From: JBFKQC01 sp041627895
GTDB taxonomy: Bacteria; Pseudomonadota; Alphaproteobacteria; Rhodobacterales; Rhodobacteraceae
Assembly (NCBI GenBank): GCA_041627895.1
Contig: JBFKQC010000059.1
Span: 1-25,487, forward strand
DNA length: 25,487 bases
Reading direction: 5' to 3'
The position numbers and the translations under genes were made by a program. Shown piece by piece: positions 15,161 to 22,471 of this stretch. The first letter of the stretch is position 1. The number at the start of each line of letters is the position of its first letter. The notes under the pieces were generated by a model that worked only from the letters and a program-made list of their open reading frames with translations, had not been told where the DNA came from and ran no database searches.

Positions 15161-15991
15161 CTACGCCGCGCGCAGTTGCAGGATCTCGCGCGCCTCGGCG
15201 GTGCTGGCCACGGGGCGGCCGTGCCGCTCGCACAGCTCCACCGTGCGCCTGACCAGCGCGGCGTTCGACGGCGCCAGGGTGTCGCGGTCGAGCCGCACGT
15301 TGTCCTCCAGCCCGGTGCGGCAATGGCCGCCTTGCGTGATGCACCATTCGTTCAGCACGATCTGGTTCGACCCGATCCCGGCGGCGCACCATTCGGCATC
15401 GGGCGCCAGCCGCTTCAGGGTCTCGATGTAGAAATCGAAAATCGGCTTGTCGACCGGCATCGCGTTCTTCACGCCCATCACGAACTGCACGTAAAGCGGC
15501 CCCCTGAGACGCCCGTCACGGGCCATCCGCGCCGCCTGGACGATGTGCGACAGATCGAAGGCCTCGATCTCGGGCTTGACGTCGTATTTCAGCATTTCCG
15601 CCGACAGCCAGGCGACCAGGTCGGGCGGGTTTTCGTAGACCCGGGTCGGGAAGTTGTTCGACCCGACGGTCAGCGAGGCCATGTCGGGGCGCAGGGGCAG
15701 CATGCCGCCGCGCTCGGCGCCCGCGCCCGACCGGCCGCCGGTCGAGAACTGGATGATCATGCCGGGACAGTGCTTTTCCAGCCCCTCCTTGAGGCGGGCG
15801 AAGCGGTCCGGGTCCGAGGTCGGCGTCTGGTCTTCCATGCGCACGTGGCAATGCGCGATGGCGGCCCCGGCCTCGAAGGCCTCCTGGGTCGATTCGACCT
15901 GTTCGGCGATGGTGATCGGAACCGCGGGGTTGTCTTCCTTGCGGGGGACGGAACCGGTGATGGCGACGCAGATGATGCAGGGTTTGGTCAT
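15161..15991 (-). CDS. BKACE (DUF849) beta-keto acid cleavage enzyme
   Basis: BKACE enzymes are zinc-dependent TIM-barrel proteins that react a beta-keto acid with acetyl-CoA, giving acetoacetate and a new CoA thioester; the founding member is 3-keto-5-aminohexanoate cleavage enzyme. The 276-aa product has the zinc ligands H47 and H49 (AHCHVR) and E229 (GLEDNVRL), and the family start PCIICVAITGS. It lies between pcaG and pcaB in the same direction. In this setting the likely substrate is beta-ketoadipate, the product of PcaD, which would give acetoacetate and succinyl-CoA and stand in for PcaIJ and PcaF. That substrate is inference from gene order; other 3-keto acids remain possible. It is preceded by a pair of strong palindromes and a poor ribosome-binding site. 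Confidence 0.9.
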   Translation of the reverse strand: MTKPCIICVAITGSVPRKEDNPAVPITIAEQVESTQEAFEAGAAIAHCHVRMEDQTPTSDPDRFARLKEGLEKHCPGMIIQFSTGGRSGAGAERGGMLPLRPDMASLTVGSNNFPTRVYENPPDLVAWLSAEMLKYDVKPEIEAFDLSHIVQAARMARDGRLRGPLYVQFVMGVKNAMPVDKPIFDFYIETLKRLAPDAEWCAAGIGSNQIVLNEWCITQGGHCRTGLEDNVRLDRDTLAPSNAALVRRTVELCERHGRPVASTAEAREILQLRAA

Positions 15992-16023
15992 GGAAGAAGC
16001 CTAGCGGGTGGATCGGCGCGGAA

Positions 16024-16070
16024 CAAATTCCTTCGAAGGAATTTGGCAAGAGTTTTCGAAAACTCTTGCC
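16024..16070. repeat. Two abutting perfect palindromes downstream of pcaG
   Basis: A 22-bp palindrome (16024-16045; left arm CAAATTCCTTC) and a 26-bp palindrome (16045-16070; left arm GGCAAGAGTTTTC) share one base, and both centre on TTCGAA. They start 9 bp beyond the pcaG stop. They are AT-richer than their surroundings. Each could fold as a hairpin in RNA of either strand, serving as an attenuator or 3'-end stabiliser between pcaG and the BKACE gene, or they may be a dispersed REP-like element. Confidence 0.9.
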
Positions 16071-16079
16071 ACATGCCGG

Positions 16080-16682
16080 TCAGATGTCGAGGAATACGGT
16101 CTCGTTCTCGCCCTGAAGCACGATGTCGAACCGGTACTGGCCGTCGCCGGTCTTCTTGGCGATCAGCGTCTCGGCGCGCGGGCGCTGCTCGATGCGCGAC
16201 AGCAGGGGATCGTCCGCGTTGTCCTCGTCCTCGAAATAGATCCGCGTCAGCAGCCCGATGTTGATGCCGCGCGCCACGGTCCAGACCGCGATATGCGGGG
16301 CCTGCACGGCGCCGTCGCGGGTCTGGGTGCGCCCCGGCTTGATCGTCCTGAGCGTCCACAGGCCGCTGTCCTTATCGGCGGCGAAGCGGGCGAAGCCCGA
16401 AACCTTGGGGTCGGCGCCGGGCTGGCCGGGATAGATGCCCGCGGCATCGGCCTGCCAGCTTTCCATCATCGCGTCCCTGAGCGCCCAGCCGGTGCCGTCG
16501 AGCACCTGGCCGGTGATCGTGATCGCCTCGCCCCTGGCGCCGTCCTCGGCGGGCCGCAGGCCGAGGTCCTCGGGATAGACGCCTGCGACGCCGGCGAAGC
16601 TCGGGATACAGCCGATATGGACGTAGGGCCCCGCCGTCTGGCTGGGGGTTTCGGTCAGGATGCGGTCAAGCGGCTGGACCAT
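16080..16682 (-). CDS. pcaG: Protocatechuate 3,4-dioxygenase alpha subunit
   Basis: PcaG pairs with PcaH to form the non-heme Fe(III) intradiol dioxygenase that opens protocatechuate to 3-carboxy-cis,cis-muconate. The 200-aa product has the alpha-subunit pattern ETPSQTAGPYVHIG near its start, a beta-sandwich core (ITITGQVLDGTGWALRDAMMESWQADAAGIY), GLWTLRTIKPG, and APHIAVWTVARGINIGLLTRIYFED. As expected for alpha subunits, it lacks the full Tyr2His2 iron set carried by PcaH. Its ATG lies 1 bp after the pcaH stop, so the two subunits are translationally coupled, fitting their equal stoichiometry. A double palindrome follows the stop codon. Confidence 0.96.
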   Translation of the reverse strand: MVQPLDRILTETPSQTAGPYVHIGCIPSFAGVAGVYPEDLGLRPAEDGARGEAITITGQVLDGTGWALRDAMMESWQADAAGIYPGQPGADPKVSGFARFAADKDSGLWTLRTIKPGRTQTRDGAVQAPHIAVWTVARGINIGLLTRIYFEDEDNADDPLLSRIEQRPRAETLIAKKTGDGQYRFDIVLQGENETVFLDI

Positions 16683-16683
16683 G

Positions 16684-17424
16684 TCACATGCCCTCCGGTC
16701 GGTTCTCGAACATCGTCTGGCGGCGGCCGCGCAGCACGATGTCGAACTTGTAGGCGAGATAATCCAGCGGGCGCGAACTGGCCATGTCCAGGGGCGCCAC
16801 CAGCCGGTCGAGCTGGCCCCGGTCGCGGATCGTCGCGGCGATCGGACAGCGCGCGATCAGCGGGTCGCCCTCGAAATACATCTGGCTGATCAGCCGCTGG
16901 CCGAAGCCCGACCCGTGGATCGAGTAATGGATATGCGCCGGGCGCCAGTCGTTGGTGCGGTTCGGCCAGGGATAGGCGCCGGGCTTGATCGTCATGAACT
17001 CGTAGAACCCGTCCGCGTCGGTCAGCGTCCGCCCGCAGCCGCCGAAATTCGGATCGAGCGGCGCGAAATACGTGTCCTTGACGTGGCGGTAGCGCCCGCC
17101 GGCATTGGCCTGCCAGACCTCGACCAGCGTGTTCGGCACGCCGCGGCCCATCTCGTCCATCACCCGGCCGTGGACCCGTATGCGCTCGCCCACGGCAGGC
17201 GCCGCGCCCTGGGTGTAGTTGACGATCAGGTTGTTGTCCAAGGGCCCGATCAGGTTGTGGCCGAAGACCGGCCCGGTCTCTTCGGTGGGCGTCGATTCCA
17301 GGCTCAGCAGCGGCCAGCGCGGCGAGCGCGCGACGCTGGTCTTGTAGTCCGGCCAGTACGGCACCGGGTGCTTTTCGCGGTTGCGCGGGACCAGCGGGCC
17401 CTGGTCGTTCGGGGCGTTACGCAT
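16684..17424 (-). CDS. pcaH: Protocatechuate 3,4-dioxygenase beta subunit
   Basis: This is the catalytic, iron-binding subunit of the intradiol ring-cleavage dioxygenase. The 246-aa product shows the four Fe(III) ligands: Y112 (NAGGRY), Y151 (KPGAYPWPN), H164 and H166 (RPAHIHYSI), spaced as in Pseudomonas PcaH. The intradiol dioxygenase signature region GRVMDEMGRGVPNTLVEVWQ spans about 86-105. The ATG at 17424 (MRNAPNDQGP) was chosen because the longer open frame upstream is not family-like and runs inside pcaC. The start overlaps the end of pcaC by 8 bp, and pcaG follows after 1 bp. Confidence 0.97.
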   Translation of the reverse strand: MRNAPNDQGPLVPRNREKHPVPYWPDYKTSVARSPRWPLLSLESTPTEETGPVFGHNLIGPLDNNLIVNYTQGAAPAVGERIRVHGRVMDEMGRGVPNTLVEVWQANAGGRYRHVKDTYFAPLDPNFGGCGRTLTDADGFYEFMTIKPGAYPWPNRTNDWRPAHIHYSIHGSGFGQRLISQMYFEGDPLIARCPIAATIRDRGQLDRLVAPLDMASSRPLDYLAYKFDIVLRGRRQTMFENRPEGM

Positions 17425-17800
17425 CCTTGCCCTCCATGTCGGCATAGGTTTCCTTGGCGATCCGGATCGCGGTATTGGCGCGCGGCACGCCGGCATAGAT
17501 CGCGACGTGCAGGAGCGCGTCGATCACGTCCTGCCTGGTGGCGCCGGTATTGGCGGTGGCGCGGATATGCATCGGGATTTCCTCGACATTCCCGAGCGCG
17601 GCCAGCAGCGCGATGGTCAGCATCGAGCGCTCGCGCCGGCTGATCGTCGCGCGCGACCATACGTGCCCCCAGGCGGCTTCGGTGATCAGGGTCTGGAACG
17701 GCTCGTCGAACGCGGTCTTCGCCGCCTCGGCGCGGTCGACATGGGCGTCGCCGAGCACCGCGCGGCGGGTGGCCATGCCCTGGTCGTGCCGCGCGGTCAT
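17417..17800 (-). CDS. pcaC: 4-carboxymuconolactone decarboxylase
   Basis: PcaC decarboxylates 4-carboxymuconolactone to beta-ketoadipate enol-lactone. The 127-aa product is the usual single-domain CMD form; it begins with the family pattern QGMATRRAVLGDAHVDRA and contains EAAWGHVWSRATISRRERSML and ATANTGATRQDVIDALLHVAIYAGVPRAN. It is not fused to PcaD (no PcaL), which is encoded separately just upstream. The ATG at 17800 lies 6 nt from a GAGG Shine-Dalgarno that sits inside a 9-bp hairpin, so initiation may depend on unfolding or on ribosomes arriving from pcaD. The 3' end overlaps pcaH by 8 bp. Confidence 0.95.
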   Translation of the reverse strand: MTARHDQGMATRRAVLGDAHVDRAEAAKTAFDEPFQTLITEAAWGHVWSRATISRRERSMLTIALLAALGNVEEIPMHIRATANTGATRQDVIDALLHVAIYAGVPRANTAIRIAKETYADMEGKDA

Positions 17801-17803
17801 GTC

Positions 17804-17824
17804 TCGCCTCGCGGTGCGAGGCGA
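17804..17824 (-). promoter_or_regulatory. Hairpin that includes the pcaC Shine-Dalgarno
   Basis: TCGCCTCGC (17804-17812) pairs perfectly with GCGAGGCGA (17816-17824) across a 3-nt loop. Read on the minus strand, the arm nearest the ATG holds GAGG at 17810-17807, 6 nt before the start codon. The ribosome-binding site would be buried in the stem. A 6-bp GC stem (17834-17839 with 17843-17848) lies next to it. Confidence 0.5.
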
Positions 17825-17855
17825 TCCGGGCGAGGGGGCGCGGCCCCCACGCGCT

Positions 17856-17883
17856 CCCCCGGAGTATTTTCAGCCAGATGAAG
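17856..17883. repeat. Rhodobacterales-type intergenic element, copy A
   Basis: CCCCCGGAGTATTT (17856-17869) followed after 3 nt by GCCAGATGAAG (17873-17883) matches 26 of 28 positions of an inverted copy at 25457-25484. It overlaps the end of pcaD and supplies the pcaD TGA stop and the last codons (SSG). I recall similar sequences at many gene boundaries in Rhodobacterales genomes; that is memory, not a search. Confidence 0.75.
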
Positions 17884-18676
17884 GGACTTGGGCATGTCGC
17901 GTTTCCTCGATGAAGGCGCCGAGCGCCCGGGCGTACTCTTCGGGTTTCTCGACGCAGGGCAGGTGCCCGGCACCGCGGATCAGGTGGAACCTGGAGCCGC
18001 GGATCAGCCCGGCGGTCTCGCGCACCAGGTCGGGCGGGGTGGAGCCGTCCTCGGACCCGGCGATCGCGAGCGTCGGCAGCCTCAGCGTCGCCGTGGTCTC
18101 GTAGAAATCGGTGCCCTGGACCGCTGCCGAGCAGCCGATATATCCCTCGGCCGGGGTGCGGGCCAGCATGTTGCGCCAGGCGGCGAGGTCCGGCGTGGCG
18201 CGGAACGCCTTCGAGAACCAGCGCTCCATCACCGCATCGGCCAGCGATTCGATCCCGCCCGCGCGCACGCCGTCGATCCGCTCGGCCCACATCTCGCGGG
18301 TGCCGATCTTGGCGGCGGTGTTCGAGATCACCATGGCGCGGATCTGGTCCATGCGTTTCACCGCCAGGCCCTGCGCGATCATGCCGCCGATCGAGAGCCC
18401 GACGAACAGGCAGTCGCGCACGCCCAGGCGATCCAGAAGCCGCTCGGCGTCCGAGACCAGCTGGCCCATCCCGTAGGGCGCGGGCGGGCAGGACGACAGC
18501 CCGTGCCCGCGCTTGTCCCAGCGGATGATCCTGAGGCCCGCGGGCAGAAGCGGCAGCACCTGGTCCCAGAGCCGGTAATCGGTGCCGAGCGAATTGGCGA
18601 ACACCACCGGCGCGCCTTGCGCGTCGCCATCCTCGCGGTAGTTGATCTGGACGTCTCCGAAATCGGCGATCTTCAT
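17870..18676 (-). CDS. pcaD: 3-oxoadipate enol-lactonase
   Basis: PcaD hydrolyses beta-ketoadipate enol-lactone to beta-ketoadipate. The 268-aa product is an alpha/beta hydrolase with nucleophile S95 in GLSIGG, acid D210 in AGSEDGSTPP and H238 in GAGHLPCVEKPEE. The N-terminal part has FANSLGTDYRLWD and RIIRWDKRGHGLSS, typical of PcaD. The ATG at 18676 gives the standard start MKIADFGDVQINY and lies 8 bp after the pobA stop. The last residues (PSSG) and the stop codon fall in a repeated intergenic element, so the C-terminal tail has probably been altered by that element. A 69-bp gap with hairpins separates it from pcaC. Confidence 0.95.
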   Translation of the reverse strand: MKIADFGDVQINYREDGDAQGAPVVFANSLGTDYRLWDQVLPLLPAGLRIIRWDKRGHGLSSCPPAPYGMGQLVSDAERLLDRLGVRDCLFVGLSIGGMIAQGLAVKRMDQIRAMVISNTAAKIGTREMWAERIDGVRAGGIESLADAVMERWFSKAFRATPDLAAWRNMLARTPAEGYIGCSAAVQGTDFYETTATLRLPTLAIAGSEDGSTPPDLVRETAGLIRGSRFHLIRGAGHLPCVEKPEEYARALGAFIEETRHAQVPSSG

Positions 18677-18684
18677 CCCGGTCC

Positions 18685-19854
18685 TCAATACGGCAGGCCG
18701 ACGTAGTTCTCGGCCAGCACGGTCTGCGCGGCGTCGGAGCTTTCGACGAAGGCCAGTTCGGTCTCCTGCATGCGCTGGTCGAATTCCGACTGGTCGGGGA
18801 AGCGGTGCATCATTGTGGTGAACCACCACGAGAATCGCGTCGCCTTCCAGACCCGGGCCAGCGCCCTTGCCGAATACTCTTCCAGCCCGGCGTCGTCCTT
18901 GTCGAGGTAATGCTGCACCAGCGCGTTGTAGAGATAATGCACGTCCGAGGCGGCCAGGTTCAGCCCCTTGGCGCCGGTGGGCGGCACGATATGCGCGGCG
19001 TCGCCCACCAGGAACAGCCGGCCCCAGCGCATCGGCTCGCTGACGAAGGATCTCAGCGGCGCGATGGATTTCTCGATCGACGGCCCGGTGACCAGCGCAT
19101 CCGCGGCGCTTTCGGGGATGCGGCGCCGCAGCTCGTCCCAGAAGGCGTCGTCGGGCCAGTCCTCGACCTTGTCGTCGAGCGGGCATTGCACGTAGTAGCG
19201 GCTGAGATGGTCGCTGCGCATCGAGCAGAGCGCAAAGCCGCGCGGGTGGTTGGCATAGATCAGCTCGTGGCTGACCGGCGGGGTCTCGCTCAGCACGCCG
19301 AGCCAGCCGAAGGGATAGACCCGCTCGAATTCGTGGCGCACCGCATCCGGGATCGTCTTGCGGCTGACGCCGTGGAAGCCGTCGCAGCCGGCGACGAAAT
19401 CGCAGTCGATCCGGTGCACCTTGCCGCCCTGCAGGAAGGTCACGTAGGGCGCGTCGGTGTCGACGTCCTGGGGGTTCACCGCCTGTACCTCGAAGATCGT
19501 CTGCGCGTCCCATGCGTCGCGCGCGTCGTACAGGTCGTGGGTCAGCTCGGTCTGGCCCCAGATCATCACCGACTTGCCGGTATTCCGCTTGAAATCGACG
19601 CGGAAGCCGTGGCTTTGCGTCGAGATGTAGGTGCCGTCGTGGACCAGGCCCAGGCGGTCCATCCGCGCGCCGGCGCCGGCCTGGCGCAACAGCTCCACCG
19701 TGCCGAATTCCAGCACGCCGGCGCGGATCCGGCCCAGCACGTAGTCGCGCGTGCGCCGCTCGATCAGGATCGAGTCGATGCCCTTCAGGTGCAGAAGCTG
19801 CGACAGCAGCAGCCCTGACGGGCCGCCGCCGATGATGCAGACCTGTGTTCTCAT
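18685..19854 (-). CDS. pobA: 4-hydroxybenzoate 3-monooxygenase
   Basis: PobA is the FAD- and NAD(P)H-dependent flavoprotein that hydroxylates 4-hydroxybenzoate to protocatechuate, feeding the pca enzymes encoded downstream. The 389-aa product matches the family length (394 in Pseudomonas) and shows the FAD-binding GGGPSG (9-14), the central DG motif in FVAGCDGFHGVSRKTIP, and the GD motif LFLVGDAAHIVPPTGAKGLNLA. The start ATG at 19854 (MRTQVCIIGGG) has GGAGG 6 nt upstream. It is the first gene of the cluster, 8 bp before pcaD. A perfect TTGACA -35 lies upstream. No pobR or pcaQ regulator gene is in the window. Confidence 0.97.
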   Translation of the reverse strand: MRTQVCIIGGGPSGLLLSQLLHLKGIDSILIERRTRDYVLGRIRAGVLEFGTVELLRQAGAGARMDRLGLVHDGTYISTQSHGFRVDFKRNTGKSVMIWGQTELTHDLYDARDAWDAQTIFEVQAVNPQDVDTDAPYVTFLQGGKVHRIDCDFVAGCDGFHGVSRKTIPDAVRHEFERVYPFGWLGVLSETPPVSHELIYANHPRGFALCSMRSDHLSRYYVQCPLDDKVEDWPDDAFWDELRRRIPESAADALVTGPSIEKSIAPLRSFVSEPMRWGRLFLVGDAAHIVPPTGAKGLNLAASDVHYLYNALVQHYLDKDDAGLEEYSARALARVWKATRFSWWFTTMMHRFPDQSEFDQRMQETELAFVESSDAAQTVLAENYVGLPY

Positions 19855-19887
19855 GCGCGTCCTCCGGGGGCGACATTCGCAAAAGTG

Positions 19888-19912
19888 ATTGGCATTGTCA
19901 ATTACATTGGCA
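19888..19912 (-). promoter_or_regulatory. Likely pobA promoter with flanking TGCCAAT direct repeats
   Basis: On the minus strand a perfect -35 TTGACA (19901-19896) is flanked on both sides by TGCCAAT (19912-19906 and 19894-19888), repeated at an 18-bp interval. A 9-bp palindrome, ATTG-T-CAAT (19894-19902), overlaps the -35. The -10 at 17-bp spacing (GAATGT) is poor, as expected for an activator-dependent promoter. The likely controllers are PobR- or PcaQ-type proteins, neither of which is encoded here. Confidence 0.5.
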
Positions 19913-20028
19913 CGGAATTTGGCGGCGCGTGGCGGCGATGGCACGGCGGCCCTCGGCCCTGTTCCGCGCGGTATGGCGCATGGTGGTAGGCGGCGCGGAG
20001 TCCGCACGCCGAAAGCACGAGTCCCGCG

Positions 20029-21222
20029 CTAGCCTTGGCGCATCCGGATATGCGCCATGATCTGGCCGTGGTCGCTGGCCAGCTTGTTGTAGGGGGCTTC
20101 CGCGTGGCTGCCGTCGGTCAGGTGGTCGTTCAGGACGCTGAAATACTCCATCTCGCCCAGCCTTTCCGGGTTGTCGGGGTGGAAATGCCGCGACATCAGA
20201 ATCTGGTCGATCGATTCGTAATTGCCGCCGAAGGCCGCGGTAAAGACCATGTCGCGCAGGGACTTGCGCACGAACAGCTTTTCCGCGGAATGAAGCCGCA
20301 CGCGCTCGACCTCCGCGGCGATCTGCGTGGCCTCGTCGCCGGTGTAGCGGTCGTTCGGGCGCCGGGCGTCGTGGCGGCGCATCCAGGCGTAATTGCGGAA
20401 CGGCACCTCGCCGGCGATGATCTCGAGCGCCACCGAGTTTTCGTGGTCGTTGAAATCGCCCAGCACCAGGACCGGGCGGCCGCGGTCCAGTTCGTCGAGG
20501 ATCGCGCGGCGCAGCACCCAGGCCTCGGCCATCCGCCGCAGCCCGGCGCGCAGCGCCCCCAGCGCGCGGCCATGCGGGTCGTAATCGAGCAGGTTCGCCT
20601 CGGGCGCGAAGGCGGCGCCGTCGGGGCGCAGGTACTCGCCCAGCTTCGATTTCAGGTGGCAGTTGAAGACCGTCACCACGGCCTCGCCCGCCGGCACCCG
20701 CACCTTCAGCACCGGCCGCGACAGGCGGCTTAGCCGGTACTGCCCGGCATCGTCGCCGGCAAGTTCCCGGAACGGGATTTCGACGGCGGGCACGAGGGTC
20801 TGGATCACCTCGGGCGGCTCGGCGAAGCCGCCCCGCGACAGCACCGCCAGCCCCGGGCGCCGCTCGCCCGGTTCGCCGTCATTGGCATTCGGCGCGAAGG
20901 CCAGCGCCGCGGCCTCGTAGCCGTCGTAGCGCAGCTTGCGGAAGATCGCCTTCCTGGCATGGGCGGCGCGCCGGTCGGGCAGGGCGGCCTCGTTCAGCGC
21001 CGCGCCGCGCCGGTCGCAATCGGCGATCACGTCGCGCAGCGCGTCCTGTTCGAAGATTTCCTGGAAACAGACGATATCGGCATCCAGCGTCAAAAGCTGG
21101 TCGGCCAGCCAGTCCGCCTTCCAGGCGTATTCCTCGGGCGTGTAGCGCTCGAACCGGTAGTATTCGCGCTCGGGCCCGATCAGGTTCTTGACGTTGAAAC
21201 TGGCGATGGTGAAGCCCGTCAT
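20029..21222 (-). CDS. Endonuclease/exonuclease/phosphatase (EEP) family protein
   Basis: This 397-aa protein has the EEP metal-dependent phosphoesterase motifs in order: SFNVKNL (8-14), ADIVCFQE with E55, FNCHLKSK in the middle, VLVLGDFNDHENS, and ASDHGQIMAHIRM near the C-terminus (catalytic DH pair). No signal peptide or membrane segment is present. Substrates in this family range from nucleic acids to phospholipids and sugar phosphates, so the substrate is unknown. The start overlaps the stop of the upstream dehydratase gene by 4 bp, so the two are cotranslated. It is followed by 174 bp before pobA, which contains the pobA promoter. Confidence 0.9.
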   Translation of the reverse strand: MTGFTIASFNVKNLIGPEREYYRFERYTPEEYAWKADWLADQLLTLDADIVCFQEIFEQDALRDVIADCDRRGAALNEAALPDRRAAHARKAIFRKLRYDGYEAAALAFAPNANDGEPGERRPGLAVLSRGGFAEPPEVIQTLVPAVEIPFRELAGDDAGQYRLSRLSRPVLKVRVPAGEAVVTVFNCHLKSKLGEYLRPDGAAFAPEANLLDYDPHGRALGALRAGLRRMAEAWVLRRAILDELDRGRPVLVLGDFNDHENSVALEIIAGEVPFRNYAWMRRHDARRPNDRYTGDEATQIAAEVERVRLHSAEKLFVRKSLRDMVFTAAFGGNYESIDQILMSRHFHPDNPERLGEMEYFSVLNDHLTDGSHAEAPYNKLASDHGQIMAHIRMRQG

Positions 21223-22202
21223 CCGGCGTCCCCCCATTCCTGCAGCGCGCGCATGAACACCGGCGCGTCGACGTTCCCGCCCGAGGCGACGACGATCACC
21301 GCGTCGCCCTCGACGGCCCCGGGGTGACAGAGCGCCGCGGCGAGCGCCACCGCGCCGCCCGGTTCCAGCACGATCTTCAGCCGCGCGAAGGCGGCGGCCA
21401 TGGCGGCAAGGCAATCGCCGTCCGGCACCGAAAGGCCGGGGCCGCAGAGCCGTGACAGGATCGGAAAGGTGATCCGTCCGGGCGCGGGCGTGAGGATCGC
21501 GTCGCAGATCGAGCCCGTGGCGCGCGCGTTCGCCTCGATCCGCCCGGCGGCCAGCGAACGCGCCGCGTCGTCGAAGCCGTCCGGCTCGACCGTGCGGACG
21601 CGAAGCCCCGGCGCGTGCGCCTCCAGCGCCAGCGCGATGCCGGAACTCAGCCCGCCGCCGCCGCAGGGCACCAGAACCTCGGCCTCGGCGACGCCCGCGG
21701 CGGCGGCCTGTTCGGCGATCTCCAGCCCGGTGGTGCCCTGGCCGGCGATCACCTGCGGTTCGTCGAAGGGCTTGATCAGCGTCAGCCCGTGGTCCGCCGC
21801 CAGCCGGGCGCCGATCGCGTCGCGGTCCTCGCCGCCGGCGCGGTCGTAGGTGACCACCTCGGCGCCCAGCCGCCGGGTGTTGGCCAGCTTCATCGCCGGG
21901 GCGTCGGCGGGCATCACGATCACCGCCGGCGCGCCCAGCAGCCGCGCCGCCAGCGCGACGCCCTGCGCATGGTTGCCCGAGGAATAGGCCAGCACGCCGC
22001 GCCCGCGCGTGCCGGGGTCGAGCGCCGAGACGGCGGAATACCCGCCGCGGAACTTGAACGACCCGGTGTGCTGCAGGCATTCCGGCTTGACCAGCACGCG
22101 CCGCCCGGCGGTCTCGTCGAGAAACGGCGAGGACAGCAGCGGCGTGCGGCGCACGTGGCCCTCCATCCGCCCGGCCGCGGCGTGGATCATGTCGATGTTC
22201 AA
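21219..22202 (-). CDS. PLP-dependent threonine/serine dehydratase-like enzyme
   Basis: This fold-type II PLP enzyme probably deaminates L-threonine or L-serine to the 2-keto acid. The 327-aa product has the PLP lysine K50 in TGSFKFRGG, the substrate-binding loop SSGNHAQGVA, the glycine-rich phosphate loop PCGGGGLSSG, and C-terminal VASGGNVDAP. It lacks the regulatory ACT-like domain of biosynthetic IlvA, so a catabolic (TdcB-like), serine-racemase-like or ectoine-utilisation (EutB-like) role is likely. A TTG start at 22202 (reading MNIDMIHAAAGRMEGH) is chosen over the ATG at 22190 because a GAGGGGG sequence sits 8 nt upstream of the TTG and the family usually has these residues. It overlaps the EEP gene by 4 bp. 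Confidence 0.88.
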   Translation of the reverse strand: MNIDMIHAAAGRMEGHVRRTPLLSSPFLDETAGRRVLVKPECLQHTGSFKFRGGYSAVSALDPGTRGRGVLAYSSGNHAQGVALAARLLGAPAVIVMPADAPAMKLANTRRLGAEVVTYDRAGGEDRDAIGARLAADHGLTLIKPFDEPQVIAGQGTTGLEIAEQAAAAGVAEAEVLVPCGGGGLSSGIALALEAHAPGLRVRTVEPDGFDDAARSLAAGRIEANARATGSICDAILTPAPGRITFPILSRLCGPGLSVPDGDCLAAMAAAFARLKIVLEPGGAVALAAALCHPGAVEGDAVIVVASGGNVDAPVFMRALQEWGDAG

Positions 22203-22210
22203 AGCGTCCG

Positions 22211-22217
22211 CCCCCTC
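22211..22217 (-). promoter_or_regulatory. Ribosome-binding site supporting a TTG start
   Basis: The minus-strand GAGGGGG is 8 nt from the TTG at 22202 and about 20 nt from the next ATG at 22190, so it supports the TTG as the start of the dehydratase gene. Confidence 0.5.
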
Positions 22218-22471
22218 GCAATCCGTCGCGCCCGGCCCCAGGCCGCCCCGACCCTCGCCCCGCGCGGGCGCGATTGCAACCTGTCCGGAACGCGCGGGGA
22301 CGCTGCGGCGGAACGGGCGGCAGGTGGCGGCCGGGCCGCGCTTCGCCGCCCGGCGAGCGGGATCGGCGGCGGATCGGTTTCCGGCGCCGCCGGGCCGGCA
22401 AAGCGCCGTGACATCGCGCGGGGCCAAACGGACCGAGCGTTTCGGATGGCGCGACTGTCCCGGGATGTGCC

